64,000 nucleotides of DNA from Chromatiaceae bacterium (lineage in GTDB: Bacteria > Pseudomonadota > Gammaproteobacteria > Chromatiales > Chromatiaceae). The position numbers were made by a program, and so were the translations under genes. Shown here one piece after another: positions 45,547-53,484 of this stretch. The notes beneath the pieces are model-generated. The model was not told where the DNA came from, did not search any database, and saw only the letters and a list, made by a program, of their open reading frames with translations. The stretch is taken from assembly GCA_024235415.1 (NCBI GenBank), contig JACKML010000010.1, positions 1 through 64,000 on the forward strand, read 5' to 3'. Each line of letters begins with the position of its first letter. Positions within the stretch are counted from its first letter, which is position 1.

Positions 45547-46203
45547 ATGAACAAAGCCAGGCGGCAGGAGATCTTCGAACGGTTGCGCAACGCCAATCCG
45601 CAGCCGACCACCGAACTGCACTATTCCTCAGCCTTCGAATTGCTGATCGCCGTCATCCTGTCGGCCCAGGCCACGGACAAAGGGGTCAACAAGGCGACAG
45701 CACGGTTGTTCCCTGTGGCACACACCGCGCAGTCCATCCACGCGCTGGGCGTCGATGGCTTGAAGTCGTATATCAGGACCATCGGCCTGTACAACAGCAA
45801 GGCGGAAAACATCATCAAGACCTGCGCGATCCTGCAACGTGACCACGGCGGCGAGGTCCCTGCCGACCGCGCCGCACTGGAGGCACTGCCCGGGGTCGGG
45901 CGCAAGACGGCCAACGTGGTCCTCAACACCGCGTTTGGCCAGCCGACGATGGCCGTCGACACCCATATCTTCCGCGTGGCAAACCGCACCGGCATTGCAC
46001 CGGGCAAGACCGTGCTCGCGGTGGAAAAGCGCCTGATGCGGGTCGTGCCAAAGGAATTCCTGATCGACGCCCACCACTGGCTGATCCTGCATGGACGCTA
46101 CACCTGCATCGCCCGCAAGCCGCGCTGCGGCTCCTGCCTGATCGAGGATCTGTGCGAATACCGTGACAAGACAGCTCACGAAACCACGGGCGAGGAGAGA
46201 TAG
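45547..46203 (+). CDS. nth: Endonuclease III
   Basis: Nth removes oxidised pyrimidines and nicks the abasic site. The 218-residue protein has the helix-hairpin-helix LPGVGRKTANVVLN with the catalytic Lys, catalytic Asp in MAVDTHIFRV, and the 4Fe-4S site C-x6-C-x2-C-x5-C near the C-terminus (CIARKPRCGSCLIEDLC). It is usually the last gene of the rnf operon but here is separated by the hybrid kinase and should have its own promoter. Confidence 0.97.
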   Translation: MNKARRQEIFERLRNANPQPTTELHYSSAFELLIAVILSAQATDKGVNKATARLFPVAHTAQSIHALGVDGLKSYIRTIGLYNSKAENIIKTCAILQRDHGGEVPADRAALEALPGVGRKTANVVLNTAFGQPTMAVDTHIFRVANRTGIAPGKTVLAVEKRLMRVVPKEFLIDAHHWLILHGRYTCIARKPRCGSCLIEDLCEYRDKTAHETTGEER

Positions 46204-46314
46204 GCAGCACAGTCTCCCGGGTTTATCCTCGACAATCCCGCACATTCGACGCTACAGATGGCGGTGCCAGGTATGGCACCATGCCTCATCGACCACGGAC
46301 CCGCAGCAAGGCCT

Positions 46315-46737
46315 ATGTTCGGACACGACCGCGAGCAACTCCGGCGTTTTTTTCAGACCAGCTGGTCTCGGCGGCTTGCCGGCGAACCACTGCAACCACT
46401 GGAGCAACTGGTGGCGCAGGTAATCGAGCAGCATCCTGAATACCATGCCTATCTCACCGACCAGGACCAGTTACAGCGGGACTTCACACCCGAACACGGG
46501 CAAACCAACCCGTGGCTGCACATGGGTATGCATATATCGCTGGGTGAGCAACTGGGTGCCGACCGTCCGGCCGGCATCCGTGACCTCTACACCCGGATAA
46601 CCGCCCGTTTCGGCGACCACCATGCCGCCGAACACGCAATGATGGAGTGTCTCGGCGTGGCCCTGTGGGAGGCGCAACGCGCGCAACGGATGCCCGACGA
46701 ACAGGCATACCTCGAATGCCTGAAGAAGCTGCTGTGA
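46315..46737 (+). CDS. DUF1841 family protein
   Basis: The 140-residue soluble protein matches DUF1841: MFGHDREQLRRFF, QVIEQHPEYH, GQTNPWLHMGMHISLGEQL, and HHAAEHAMMECLGVALWEAQR. The His-rich helices suggest a metal or four-helix-bundle protein, but the function is unknown. ATG 46315 has AAGG upstream. It often lies near nth, as here. Confidence 0.87.
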   Translation: MFGHDREQLRRFFQTSWSRRLAGEPLQPLEQLVAQVIEQHPEYHAYLTDQDQLQRDFTPEHGQTNPWLHMGMHISLGEQLGADRPAGIRDLYTRITARFGDHHAAEHAMMECLGVALWEAQRAQRMPDEQAYLECLKKLL

Positions 46738-46923
46738 TGAAATATCCGCCGCCCTACCCCGGTCTATGCATCGAACCCTGGAGACGAAGCCGTCACCGGG
46801 ACAAAAACGACGAATCCTTGCTGCCATGACACAAAACCAATTGCGACCAGCGCATGGCGGCAATAACAGACTGGTGACCCGAAAACGGCCCAGTTCTTTT
46901 TTACTCTCGAGGAGAAACTGAAG

Positions 46924-47385
46924 ATGTCGAAGAAAAGTCTCAAGCCTGTCGTTGCCGCTATCGGTGCCGCGTTTGCCGGTTCGATGCTCCTGGCCGGGGC
47001 CGCCGGTGCCGCCGGCAATCCCTTCGGCCTGTCCGAGCTGAACGGCGGCTACGCGCAGATCGCCGACAACAAGATGGAAGGCAAGTGTGGCGGTTCCAAG
47101 GCCGCGATGCCTGAAGGCAAGTGCGGTGGAACCAAGGCCGCGATGCCCGAAGGCAAGTGCGGCGGCTCCAAGGCCGCGATGCCCGAAGGCAAGTGCGGTG
47201 GAACCAAGGCCGCGATGCCCGAAGGCAAGTGCGGCGGCTCCAAGGCCGCGATGCCCGAAGGCAAGTGCGGTGCCGGCAAGTGCGGTGGAACCAAGGCCGC
47301 GATGCCTGAAGGCAAGTGCGGTGGTTCCAAGGCCGCGATGCCCGAAGGCAAGTGCGGTGCCGGCAAGTGCGGTGCAGCCAAGTAA
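46924..47385 (+). CDS. hvfA: HvfA-like Cys-rich metal-binding RiPP precursor (EGKCG repeats)
   Basis: The 153-residue precursor has a signal peptide (about residues 1-30, LLAGAAGAA). A short spacer is followed from residue 52 by eight EGKCG motifs separated by GSKAAMP or GTKAAMP, with two extra AGKCG units: ten cysteines in all. In Haemophilus HvfA, EGKCG is the substrate in which an MNIO enzyme converts Cys to an oxazolone-thioamide pair that binds copper; that is established knowledge, applied here by homology. The modifying genes follow directly. A strong hairpin after the stop suggests precursor mRNA is made in excess. Confidence 0.9.
   Translation: MSKKSLKPVVAAIGAAFAGSMLLAGAAGAAGNPFGLSELNGGYAQIADNKMEGKCGGSKAAMPEGKCGGTKAAMPEGKCGGSKAAMPEGKCGGTKAAMPEGKCGGSKAAMPEGKCGAGKCGGTKAAMPEGKCGGSKAAMPEGKCGAGKCGAAK
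47077..47382 (+). repeat. In-frame 36-bp tandem repeat array in hvfA
   Basis: Eight units built on a 36-bp period encode EGKCGGSKAAMP or EGKCGGTKAAMP; S and T forms alternate, so the higher-order period is about 72 bp. Two units carry an extra 15-bp insertion (AGKCG). All units keep the reading frame. The array is low in stops in other frames, which produces long spurious ORFs on both strands. Confidence 0.92.
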
Positions 47386-47403
47386 GCCTCTGATCGCTTG
47401 ATG

Positions 47404-47438
47404 AAGGACCGGCGGGCCACTTGGCCCGCCGGCCCTTT
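47404..47438 (+). terminator. Attenuator-like hairpin between hvfA and hvfB
   Basis: A perfect 10-bp stem CCGGCGGGCC (47409-47418)/GGCCCGCCGG (47423-47432) with an ACTT loop, extended outward by AAGG/CCTT around one mismatch and followed by TTT. It lies 18 bases after the hvfA stop. It should partly terminate or stabilise the upstream mRNA, giving more precursor than enzyme. Confidence 0.7.
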
Positions 47439-47478
47439 CAAGGGACCAGACCCGCCATCGACCAGACGGAGTCAGCCG

Positions 47479-48351
47479 ATGAAAGCAGCGACGCGGACGC
47501 ACCCTCGCCATAACTACCCGGTACAGGGTGTGGGGCTTGGGTTGCGCAACGCCCTGATCGACCAGCTGCAGGCCGATCCCCCCAGCCAGGTGGACTTCTT
47601 CGAGGTCGCACCGGAAAACTGGATCAGGGTCGGCGGTGCGCGTGCCAAGGCAATGCGCCGGCTGACCGAACGCTACCCATTGGTGTGTCACGGCCTGTCA
47701 CTGTCGATCGGCGGACCGGCCCCGCTCGATGATGAATTCCTGCTCGAACTCAAGGCGTTTCTCGACACCCATCAGGCACGCGTCTACACCGAACACCTGT
47801 CCTATTGCGGCGACAGCGGACAGCTATACGACCTGATGCCGATCCCGTTCACCGCCGAGGCGGTGCACTATGTCGCCGCGCGCATCCGCCACGTCCAGGA
47901 CGTACTCGAACGCCGCATCGGCATGGAAAACGTCTCGACCTATGCCGCCCCCGCGGGCGAGATGAGCGAACTCGAATTCCTCGATGCCGTGGTCAACGAG
48001 GCCGACTGCGGCTTCCACCTCGACATCAACAACATCTTCGTGAACAGCATCAATCACGGCTTCGATGCGCACGACTACCTGGCGCGCATCCCGGCCGACC
48101 GCATCCTGTATGCGCATATCGCCGGTCACTATCGCGAGGAGGACGACCTGCGTGTCGACACCCACGGTGAAGACGTGCTGCCCGAGGTCTGGGACCTGCT
48201 GGACGCGGCCTATGCGCAATACGGCGTGTTCCCGACGCTGCTCGAGCGTGACTTCAACATCCCGCCGTTGAGCGAATTGCTCGTCGAGGTCGACCGGATT
48301 GCGCAATATCAGGCGCGGTGGCAGGAGGACAGTGGTGCAAACGTCGCCTGA
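47479..48351 (+). CDS. hvfB: DUF692 multinuclear non-heme iron oxidase (MNIO), HvfB-like
   Basis: A 290-residue TIM-barrel iron enzyme of the MNIO family that oxidatively modifies Cys in RiPP precursors. The metal ligands are present: His71 (CHGLSLSIGG), Glu105/His106 (EHLSYCG), Glu150 (MENVSTY), His180/Asp182 (GFHLDINNI), His213/His217 (HIAGH), and Asp/His in VDTHGED with Glu256 (LLERDFN). ATG 47479 has GGAG 8 bases upstream. It is the predicted modifier of the adjacent EGKCG precursor, with HvfC as partner, overlapping hvfC by 17 bases. Confidence 0.93.
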   Translation: MKAATRTHPRHNYPVQGVGLGLRNALIDQLQADPPSQVDFFEVAPENWIRVGGARAKAMRRLTERYPLVCHGLSLSIGGPAPLDDEFLLELKAFLDTHQARVYTEHLSYCGDSGQLYDLMPIPFTAEAVHYVAARIRHVQDVLERRIGMENVSTYAAPAGEMSELEFLDAVVNEADCGFHLDINNIFVNSINHGFDAHDYLARIPADRILYAHIAGHYREEDDLRVDTHGEDVLPEVWDLLDAAYAQYGVFPTLLERDFNIPPLSELLVEVDRIAQYQARWQEDSGANVA

Positions 48352-49108
48352 ACCATCACAGCCGCATTTTCAGCGGCAACAGCTCGCGTTCACCGCGCAC
48401 ATCCGCGATCCGCAGTCCAACCCGCTGCCCGAGGGTATTCCGGCGCGCCGCATGGAGATCTATACCGAGATCTTCTTCAACGGTATCAACGACCTGATAT
48501 CAGCCAATTTCCCGTTGTTGCACGAAATCACCGCCGAAACGCACTGGCAGGCAATGGTGCGCGATTTCATGGTCCGGCACCGCAGTGAGACACCGCTGTT
48601 CACCGAGGTCGGCCTGGAGTTCATCGACTTTCTGCAAAATGAGCGCACGGCACAGCCGCACGACTGGCCTTTTATGCTGGAGCTGGCGCACTACGAGTAC
48701 GTCGAACTCGCGGTGGCCATCAGCGACGCCGAAGCCGACGGGTTCGACCCCAACGGCAACCTGGTCGACGACTGTCCGGTTGTGGCTCCGACGGCCTGGA
48801 ATCTCACCTACCGATGGCCGGTGCACCGCATCGGCCCGGCGTTTCTACCCACCCAGGCACCCACAGAGCCGACCCACCTGGTGGTCTACCGCGACCGCCA
48901 GGATGAGGTGCATTTCCTCGAGATCAACGCCGTCACACAGCGGCTGCTGGACCTGCTGAAAGAAAACCCGCAGCTCACGGGTCTGGATGTACTCAATACC
49001 ATCGCTGCAGAACTCGCCCACCAGGACCCGGCACAGCTTGTCGGGGCCGGACGCGAGCTGCTCGATGAGCTGCACCGGCGCAATGTCATCCTCGGCACAC
49101 GGGTCTGA
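48335..49108 (+). CDS. hvfC: DUF2063 RiPP partner protein, HvfC-like
   Basis: The 257-residue protein has the DUF2063 N-terminal domain (QRQQLAFTAHIRDPQSNPLPEG, RRMEIYTEIFFNGINDLI) and a C-terminal region typical of MNIO partners that bind the precursor and hold it in the enzyme. GTG 48335 is preferred (AGGAGG 6 bases upstream). It overlaps the end of hvfB, so the two are translated together in near-equal amounts. Confidence 0.9.
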   Translation: MQTSPEPSQPHFQRQQLAFTAHIRDPQSNPLPEGIPARRMEIYTEIFFNGINDLISANFPLLHEITAETHWQAMVRDFMVRHRSETPLFTEVGLEFIDFLQNERTAQPHDWPFMLELAHYEYVELAVAISDAEADGFDPNGNLVDDCPVVAPTAWNLTYRWPVHRIGPAFLPTQAPTEPTHLVVYRDRQDEVHFLEINAVTQRLLDLLKENPQLTGLDVLNTIAAELAHQDPAQLVGAGRELLDELHRRNVILGTRV

Positions 49109-49164
49109 ACCACCCGGCGCCGGATGCGGCGCCCACGACACCAGGAACCGCCAGGGGACACACA

Positions 49165-49731
49165 ATGATTGGACTGCTCAACCGTCTGCAAGACCTGCTC
49201 GACAGCCTGCGTGGGCTCGATTTCCTCGCACCGCTGGCGATGCGCCTGTACCTGGTACCGGTATTCTGGATGGCCGGCACGAAAAAGCTCGCCGACATCG
49301 ACAGTACGATCGCCTGGTTCGGCAACCCCGACTGGGGTCTGGGCCTTCCGATGCCTGAACTGATGGCCTGGGCCGCGGCACTGACCGAGGCGGGCGGCGC
49401 GATCCTGCTGCTGATCGGTCTGGCAACGCGCTGGATCTCGATACCACTGCTGGTCACCATGGTGGTCGCTGCAGTGACCGTGCACTGGGACAAGGGCTGG
49501 GCGGCCATTGCCGAGACGCCCGAATCCGCAGAGCGCCTGACCGCGGCAAACTCCCTGCTGCAGCAACACGGCAACTACGACTGGCTGACTGCGAACGGCG
49601 AATTCGTGATCCTCAACAACGGCATCGAGTTCGCCGCGACCTACTTCATCATGCTGCTGGCGCTGTTCTTCATCGGTGGTGGCAGGTACCTGAGCGTCGA
49701 CTATTGGATCGCCCGGCGTTTTCGTGACTGA
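49165..49731 (+). CDS. DoxX-like membrane protein, HvfD-like
   Basis: The 188-residue protein has four predicted transmembrane segments and the DoxX pattern (PLAMRLYLVPVFWMAGTKKL, LTEAGGAILLLIGLATRW). DoxX-like genes are common in MNIO operons (hvfD), where they may move electrons or quinones or help the product at the membrane; the exact role is not established. It lies 56 bases after hvfC and closes the operon. Confidence 0.85.
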   Translation: MIGLLNRLQDLLDSLRGLDFLAPLAMRLYLVPVFWMAGTKKLADIDSTIAWFGNPDWGLGLPMPELMAWAAALTEAGGAILLLIGLATRWISIPLLVTMVVAAVTVHWDKGWAAIAETPESAERLTAANSLLQQHGNYDWLTANGEFVILNNGIEFAATYFIMLLALFFIGGGRYLSVDYWIARRFRD

Positions 49732-49739
49732 ACACGCGG

Positions 49740-49763
49740 CTCGGCCGGACCGCCCCGGCCGAG
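49740..49763. terminator. Hairpin after the hvf operon
   Basis: A perfect 9-bp stem CTCGGCCGG/CCGGCCGAG with a 6-base loop lies 9 bases after the hvfD stop and before the convergent Gly-zipper gene. No T-run; likely bidirectional or Rho-independent-like structure. Confidence 0.5.
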
Positions 49764-49788
49764 GGCGCTCACGGGAGTCCGCCGCTGT

Positions 49789-50109
49789 TTAGCAACGCCC
49801 CTTCTTGGCCTGCCCCGGCGGACAGAAATGATCGCTTCGCTGGGAGTCCCGATAGTCATGATGCGTTTCGCTTTCGCGATGTCGCGATTCCACTTCGCGG
49901 CTGCTGTTTTTGGTCGTCACCGCAGCGCCCACTCCGCCGCCGATGGCACCACCGACAATGGCGCCTTCACGCCCGCCAAGCTCGTTTCCGATCGCCGCGC
50001 CCGCGGCACCGCCGAGGCCACCACCGATCGCCGCATCCAGTGTGGAGCTGTCGGCCAGCGTGAACGACGAGGCCAGCATCAGCCCCGCAAAAACAGAAAG
50101 GGTCTTCAT
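49789..50109 (-). CDS. Glycine-zipper exported protein
   Basis: The 106-residue product has a signal peptide (LASSFTLADSS) and a Gly-zipper segment (AIGGGLGGAAGAAIGNELGG, then GAIVGGAIGGGVGAA) that would insert in or oligomerise at the membrane. A basic/acidic tail ends in FCPPGQAKKGRC. It has the YMGG/Rcc01693-like Gly-zipper style but no lipobox. ATG 50109 has GAGGGCG upstream. Confidence 0.75.
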   Translation of the reverse strand: MKTLSVFAGLMLASSFTLADSSTLDAAIGGGLGGAAGAAIGNELGGREGAIVGGAIGGGVGAAVTTKNSSREVESRHRESETHHDYRDSQRSDHFCPPGQAKKGRC

Positions 50110-50257
50110 CGTCATCGCCCTCGAGCGTGGATTTGTGTCAATGCAGCTCAGTATCGGCGCGCGGGCGCAGGGCTGGAGTGATGGCGGTCACAGTGTCGCG
50201 GACTGCCACGCCGCGCACGACACCGGCAACCGGCATTCCCGAACCCGTATGGCGGGC

Positions 50258-50281
50258 AAAACAAACCCCGCCGCAGCGGGG
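50258..50281 (-). terminator. Intrinsic terminator after PEP-CTERM remnant
   Basis: CCCCGC/GCGGGG stem (50266-50271/50276-50281) with the reverse-strand tail rich in T (plus-strand AAAACAAA). It follows the PEP-CTERM reading end at 50306. Confidence 0.7.
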
Positions 50282-50305
50282 TGCACGGTAGCGTTTGGGA
50301 ACGAC

Positions 50306-50530
50306 CTACGCCACTCTGGCGCACTGTCTGCGGCGCCGGTAGCCGAGCCCGGCCAGCCCGAACATCAGCAACGCGGTGGTCGCCGGTTCCGGTACATGCC
50401 ACACGCCATCGGTTCCCGCGTCGTTTGGCATCTGCGAGGCGAACGACTGGATGGTCCAGTTGCCGTTGGCGAACGACGTGAAAGTGAACCTGAACAGATC
50501 ACTGTCGGCGACCACATTCGTGCACGATCA
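50306..50530 (-). pseudogene. C-terminal remnant of a PEP-CTERM exported protein
   Basis: The reading ends in a textbook PEP-CTERM anchor: VPEPATTALLMFGLAGLGY followed by RRRR, the sorting signal recognised by exosortase. Only about 70 residues precede the stop; an in-frame stop at 50528-50530 and lack of a signal peptide show that the N-terminal part is missing. No start codon or Shine-Dalgarno is convincing. The organism, or an ancestor, used exosortase. Confidence 0.7.
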
Positions 50531-50610
50531 GGCGGCGACCTCGTGAAACGCGATCAGCGTTGGCAATTGGCGTACCTCATTGCGAATGGGTTATACACGC
50601 GATGACGGCG

Positions 50611-51246
50611 TCAGCGCCCGGCACCCTCAACATAGTCCGCCATTTGATCGGCAAAAGGCGTACCCAGCGCCCGCAAACCCTGCACCACCCCTTCGCGATC
50701 CTGACCAGAGCGGTTCTGGCTGACCTTCCACTTGGCTTCCAGTCTCGCTATGTCGATCTCGAGGCCAACGATGGCGCCGAGCATCTTTTCCGTGAACCCG
50801 GTGGGCGCATCGCCAACTGACCAGGGATGAGGAAACGCCGATTCCTGACGGCGCGTGAGCCGGTCCACATGCGCCTTCAGCCTATCGGGATCCTCAACCA
50901 CCTGGATAGCGCCATAGACGTGGACGGCGACATAGTTCCATGTCGGCACCACCCTGCCGCCGTCCTGCTTCGAGGGGTACCAGGACGGAGTAATGTAGGC
51001 GTTGGCCCCCTGGAATATCACCAGCGCCTGCAGTTCCCCGGACACCTCGCGCCACACCGGATTCGCCCTCGCCACATGCCCGACGAGCCTGCCGTAAGGT
51101 CCCGCGTCTGCTACCAGCTCAAATGGAATGTGGTTTGCCGACAATCCGGCCGGCCCGACCGTCACGAGCGAACCCAGCGGATGCGCCACGATCAGCGCCT
51201 GGATCGCCGCGATCTCAGATTGCTCGAAGTGCTTGGGGACGTACAC
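50611..51246 (-). CDS. FMN-binding PaiB-family protein
   Basis: The 211-residue protein has a split-barrel flavin-binding fold with PaiB signatures: VYVPKHFEQ at the start, LSANHIPFEL, FQGANAYITPSWYPSK, VPTWNYVAVHVYG, and GFTEKMLGAIVGLEIDI. PaiB proteins were named as negative transcriptional regulators but also look like FMN/heme enzymes. GTG 51246 is preferred, giving the usual family start (M/VYVPKHF). No paiA neighbour. Confidence 0.87.
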   Translation of the reverse strand: MYVPKHFEQSEIAAIQALIVAHPLGSLVTVGPAGLSANHIPFELVADAGPYGRLVGHVARANPVWREVSGELQALVIFQGANAYITPSWYPSKQDGGRVVPTWNYVAVHVYGAIQVVEDPDRLKAHVDRLTRRQESAFPHPWSVGDAPTGFTEKMLGAIVGLEIDIARLEAKWKVSQNRSGQDREGVVQGLRALGTPFADQMADYVEGAGR

Positions 51247-51466
51247 GGTTCTTGTGACTCCTCGTTCAATTTCGTGTCTGGCTTCGTGGCCACCGACGAG
51301 CAGCCCCATTGGCGCAACAATGGCGACGCCATTCGCAAAAGCCGCGTGGCACAGGGCATCCGCGTGAACACAGCGAACGGGTTGACCGGAAAGTCACGTG
51401 TTTTCACGTTGCGGGCAACTGCGCGATTGCTATCGTCGGCAGCGCATTACGGCCACGCCGGCGTTG

Positions 51467-52549
51467 TTACCGCGTCGACGCAGCGCCTGGCAGACCCAGC
51501 GGGTTGTTGGGGTCGATGCCGTCCATGAACGGCTTGCGGCGGTCGCTGTGGGTCAGCTGGTAGACCAGCCCCATCCAGTTGCCGATCACCGCATGCGCAG
51601 TGTCACGCCAGGTATTGTCCAGGCCGGCAGTCAACAGTGCATCTGGGAAGTCCGGTATGGCGTCGCCGGCTGCCAATGAACGGTCCAGTCGCATCCGGTA
51701 CTCACGCAGCACCGCCTCGTCGCGCGCGGTGAAATAGTTTTCGACGAACGGGGGAAACAGCGTCGTATCGCCGTTCGCGTAGCGCATGACCTCGCGCTTG
51801 TATTCTTTCAGCAGCGAGATGGTGTCGTATTCCGGATGACCCTGGAAGAATATGAAGCGAAAGCCGTCGCCACTGGTGGCGAGGTGCACCCCGACGTCGC
51901 TTTGTGCCAGCACCCGCAGCCCCGCCGCGTCGAACTGCGCGCGTGACACGTCGTTCCAGCGCGAGTGCGGCACGTCGAAGCGGGTATTCACGTCATGCAC
52001 CAGCGGGTGCGCCCGATCAACGACGCGATGGGGGAAGACGCCCCAGGTCTTGAGCGGCCGCGGCGTCCTGCGCTGGCTGTAACGGAACTCCAGCACCGCG
52101 TGCGTGGCGAGGCAGCTGCACAGCGTCGATGTCACGTTGGCATAGGCCCAGTCGATCACCTCGATCAGCGGCTGCCAGAAAGGCTGTTGCGACAGGTCGG
52201 GCCCGACCACGTTGGCACCGGTGATGATCAACGCATCGAGGCCCTGTTCCCTCACCTGCTCGAAGCTGTCGTAGAACGCGTCGACATGCCGCTGCGCCGC
52301 GGCACCGCGCGGCAACTGCGGCAGCGTGAACGGATGCACATAGAACTGGGCGATCGGATTGCTCTCACCGACCAGGCGAAAGAACTGCCGCTCGGTCGCC
52401 GCCAACGCCTTGTCCGGCATCATGTTCAACAGGCCGATGTGCAGCTCGCGGATATCCTGATGCAGCGCACGGTCGGGCGGCAGCACGTTGACCCCCTCCT
52501 CGCGCAGGCGCTGGAAGGTCGGCAGATCGTTGTGGGCGACTATCGGCAT
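51467..52549 (-). CDS. metA: Homoserine O-acyltransferase, MetA type
   Basis: MetA activates homoserine with an acyl-CoA for methionine synthesis. The 360-residue protein has the glutamine-amidotransferase-like fold: LNMMPDKALAATERQF, GANVVGPDLSQQPFWQPL, the nucleophile Cys146 in LCSCLATHA, and the His/Glu pair in FFQGHPEYD. Whether succinyl- or acetyl-CoA is used cannot be read safely. It follows the P-loop gene by 4 bases. Confidence 0.92.
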   Translation of the reverse strand: MPIVAHNDLPTFQRLREEGVNVLPPDRALHQDIRELHIGLLNMMPDKALAATERQFFRLVGESNPIAQFYVHPFTLPQLPRGAAAQRHVDAFYDSFEQVREQGLDALIITGANVVGPDLSQQPFWQPLIEVIDWAYANVTSTLCSCLATHAVLEFRYSQRRTPRPLKTWGVFPHRVVDRAHPLVHDVNTRFDVPHSRWNDVSRAQFDAAGLRVLAQSDVGVHLATSGDGFRFIFFQGHPEYDTISLLKEYKREVMRYANGDTTLFPPFVENYFTARDEAVLREYRMRLDRSLAAGDAIPDFPDALLTAGLDNTWRDTAHAVIGNWMGLVYQLTHSDRRKPFMDGIDPNNPLGLPGAASTR

Positions 52550-52553
52550 CTGA

Positions 52554-53399
52554 TTACTGGCTGCGCGCGATCGCGGTTTCCAGCAGGCCGAGGAAATCCT
52601 GCTCGTCGCGCACCTGTGCCACCTCCCTCGATGTCACGGTGTAACCCTGTTCGGCAATCGTCTCGTAACGCGGCACCCGCGAATGGAACAGGCGCGGGAA
52701 CACCCAGCGGGTGAACTCATCCGGATCCATCTCTGCGGCGTAACCAAGCCCGTTCTCACCAAGATACACCTGCATCTGCTCGATCAGGAATTCCGGGCGG
52801 TAATACAACGGCTTGGGGTCACTCTGCGCGCGCGCGATCAGCTTGCGCTCCTCCTCCTGGTCGGTCACCTGGATATAGAGCATCAGGGTGTGCTTTACCA
52901 GCAGGTCGATCACGCCAGGGTCGTCGAGTTCGCACAGCGAACCACCGACATCGTTGACGAAGTTCTGATAGCCGTAGATCTTCTGCGCCTTGTCGATAAA
53001 TGCAGGTACGTCGTGCATCGCGGCGATCTCTGCCTCCCGGTATTGCGCCTGGCGACGCTGGAAGTCTTCCAGGGGTACGCCCCCCAGCTCCGGATTACCG
53101 AGTTTGCCGACAAATGACAACACCGGCCCCAGGTCGGAGATCTTGATGTTGTTGCGGATGTAGATCCAGTCGTTGCGCAGCAGCTGGCTGAGGAAAGGCA
53201 CCTGCATGGCCTGTTCCTTGATCAGGTCGAGAATGCTCTCGTCCAGATAGCGCGTGCCGATGCGATAGTCACCCGAATAGTGGTACCAGTCATGCCGGCG
53301 CAGCAGCGCGGACAGGTACGTCTTGCCCACGCCGGACATCCCCAGCAGGGTGACGTTCTTGTGCCTCCAGTGACGGAATTCCTCGACGGTAAACTTCAC
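52554..53399 (-). CDS. P-loop ATPase/kinase-like protein upstream of metA
   Basis: The 281-residue protein has a Walker A motif GMSGVGKTYLS near residue 20 and an early SGDYRIGTRY and later helical region. No membrane segment. The fold is probably shikimate-kinase-like, but the family is not one I can name. It starts with KFTVEEFRHWRHKNVTLLGM. It lies 4 bases upstream of metA on the same strand, so they are co-transcribed and possibly functionally linked (homoserine or methionine metabolism). Confidence 0.8.
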   Translation of the reverse strand: MKFTVEEFRHWRHKNVTLLGMSGVGKTYLSALLRRHDWYHYSGDYRIGTRYLDESILDLIKEQAMQVPFLSQLLRNDWIYIRNNIKISDLGPVLSFVGKLGNPELGGVPLEDFQRRQAQYREAEIAAMHDVPAFIDKAQKIYGYQNFVNDVGGSLCELDDPGVIDLLVKHTLMLYIQVTDQEEERKLIARAQSDPKPLYYRPEFLIEQMQVYLGENGLGYAAEMDPDEFTRWVFPRLFHSRVPRYETIAEQGYTVTSREVAQVRDEQDFLGLLETAIARSQ

Positions 53400-53484
53400 G
53401 ACTCGCTCCGGCTGCTCGATTCAAGCCGCGCATTATCCGTCATGCACCGCGTCGGTGGAAACCTGCCGTACGCGATCGCCGTAG

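Noticed and set aside
47077..47382. CRISPR array
   Set aside because: Repeats are contiguous, coding, and lack unique spacers; no cas genes in the window.
46471..47691. 406-residue reverse ORF with GHRGLG-type repeats
   Set aside because: It is the antisense of the hvfA repeat and flanking genes; the 36-bp in-frame period removes stops in other frames. No start signal.
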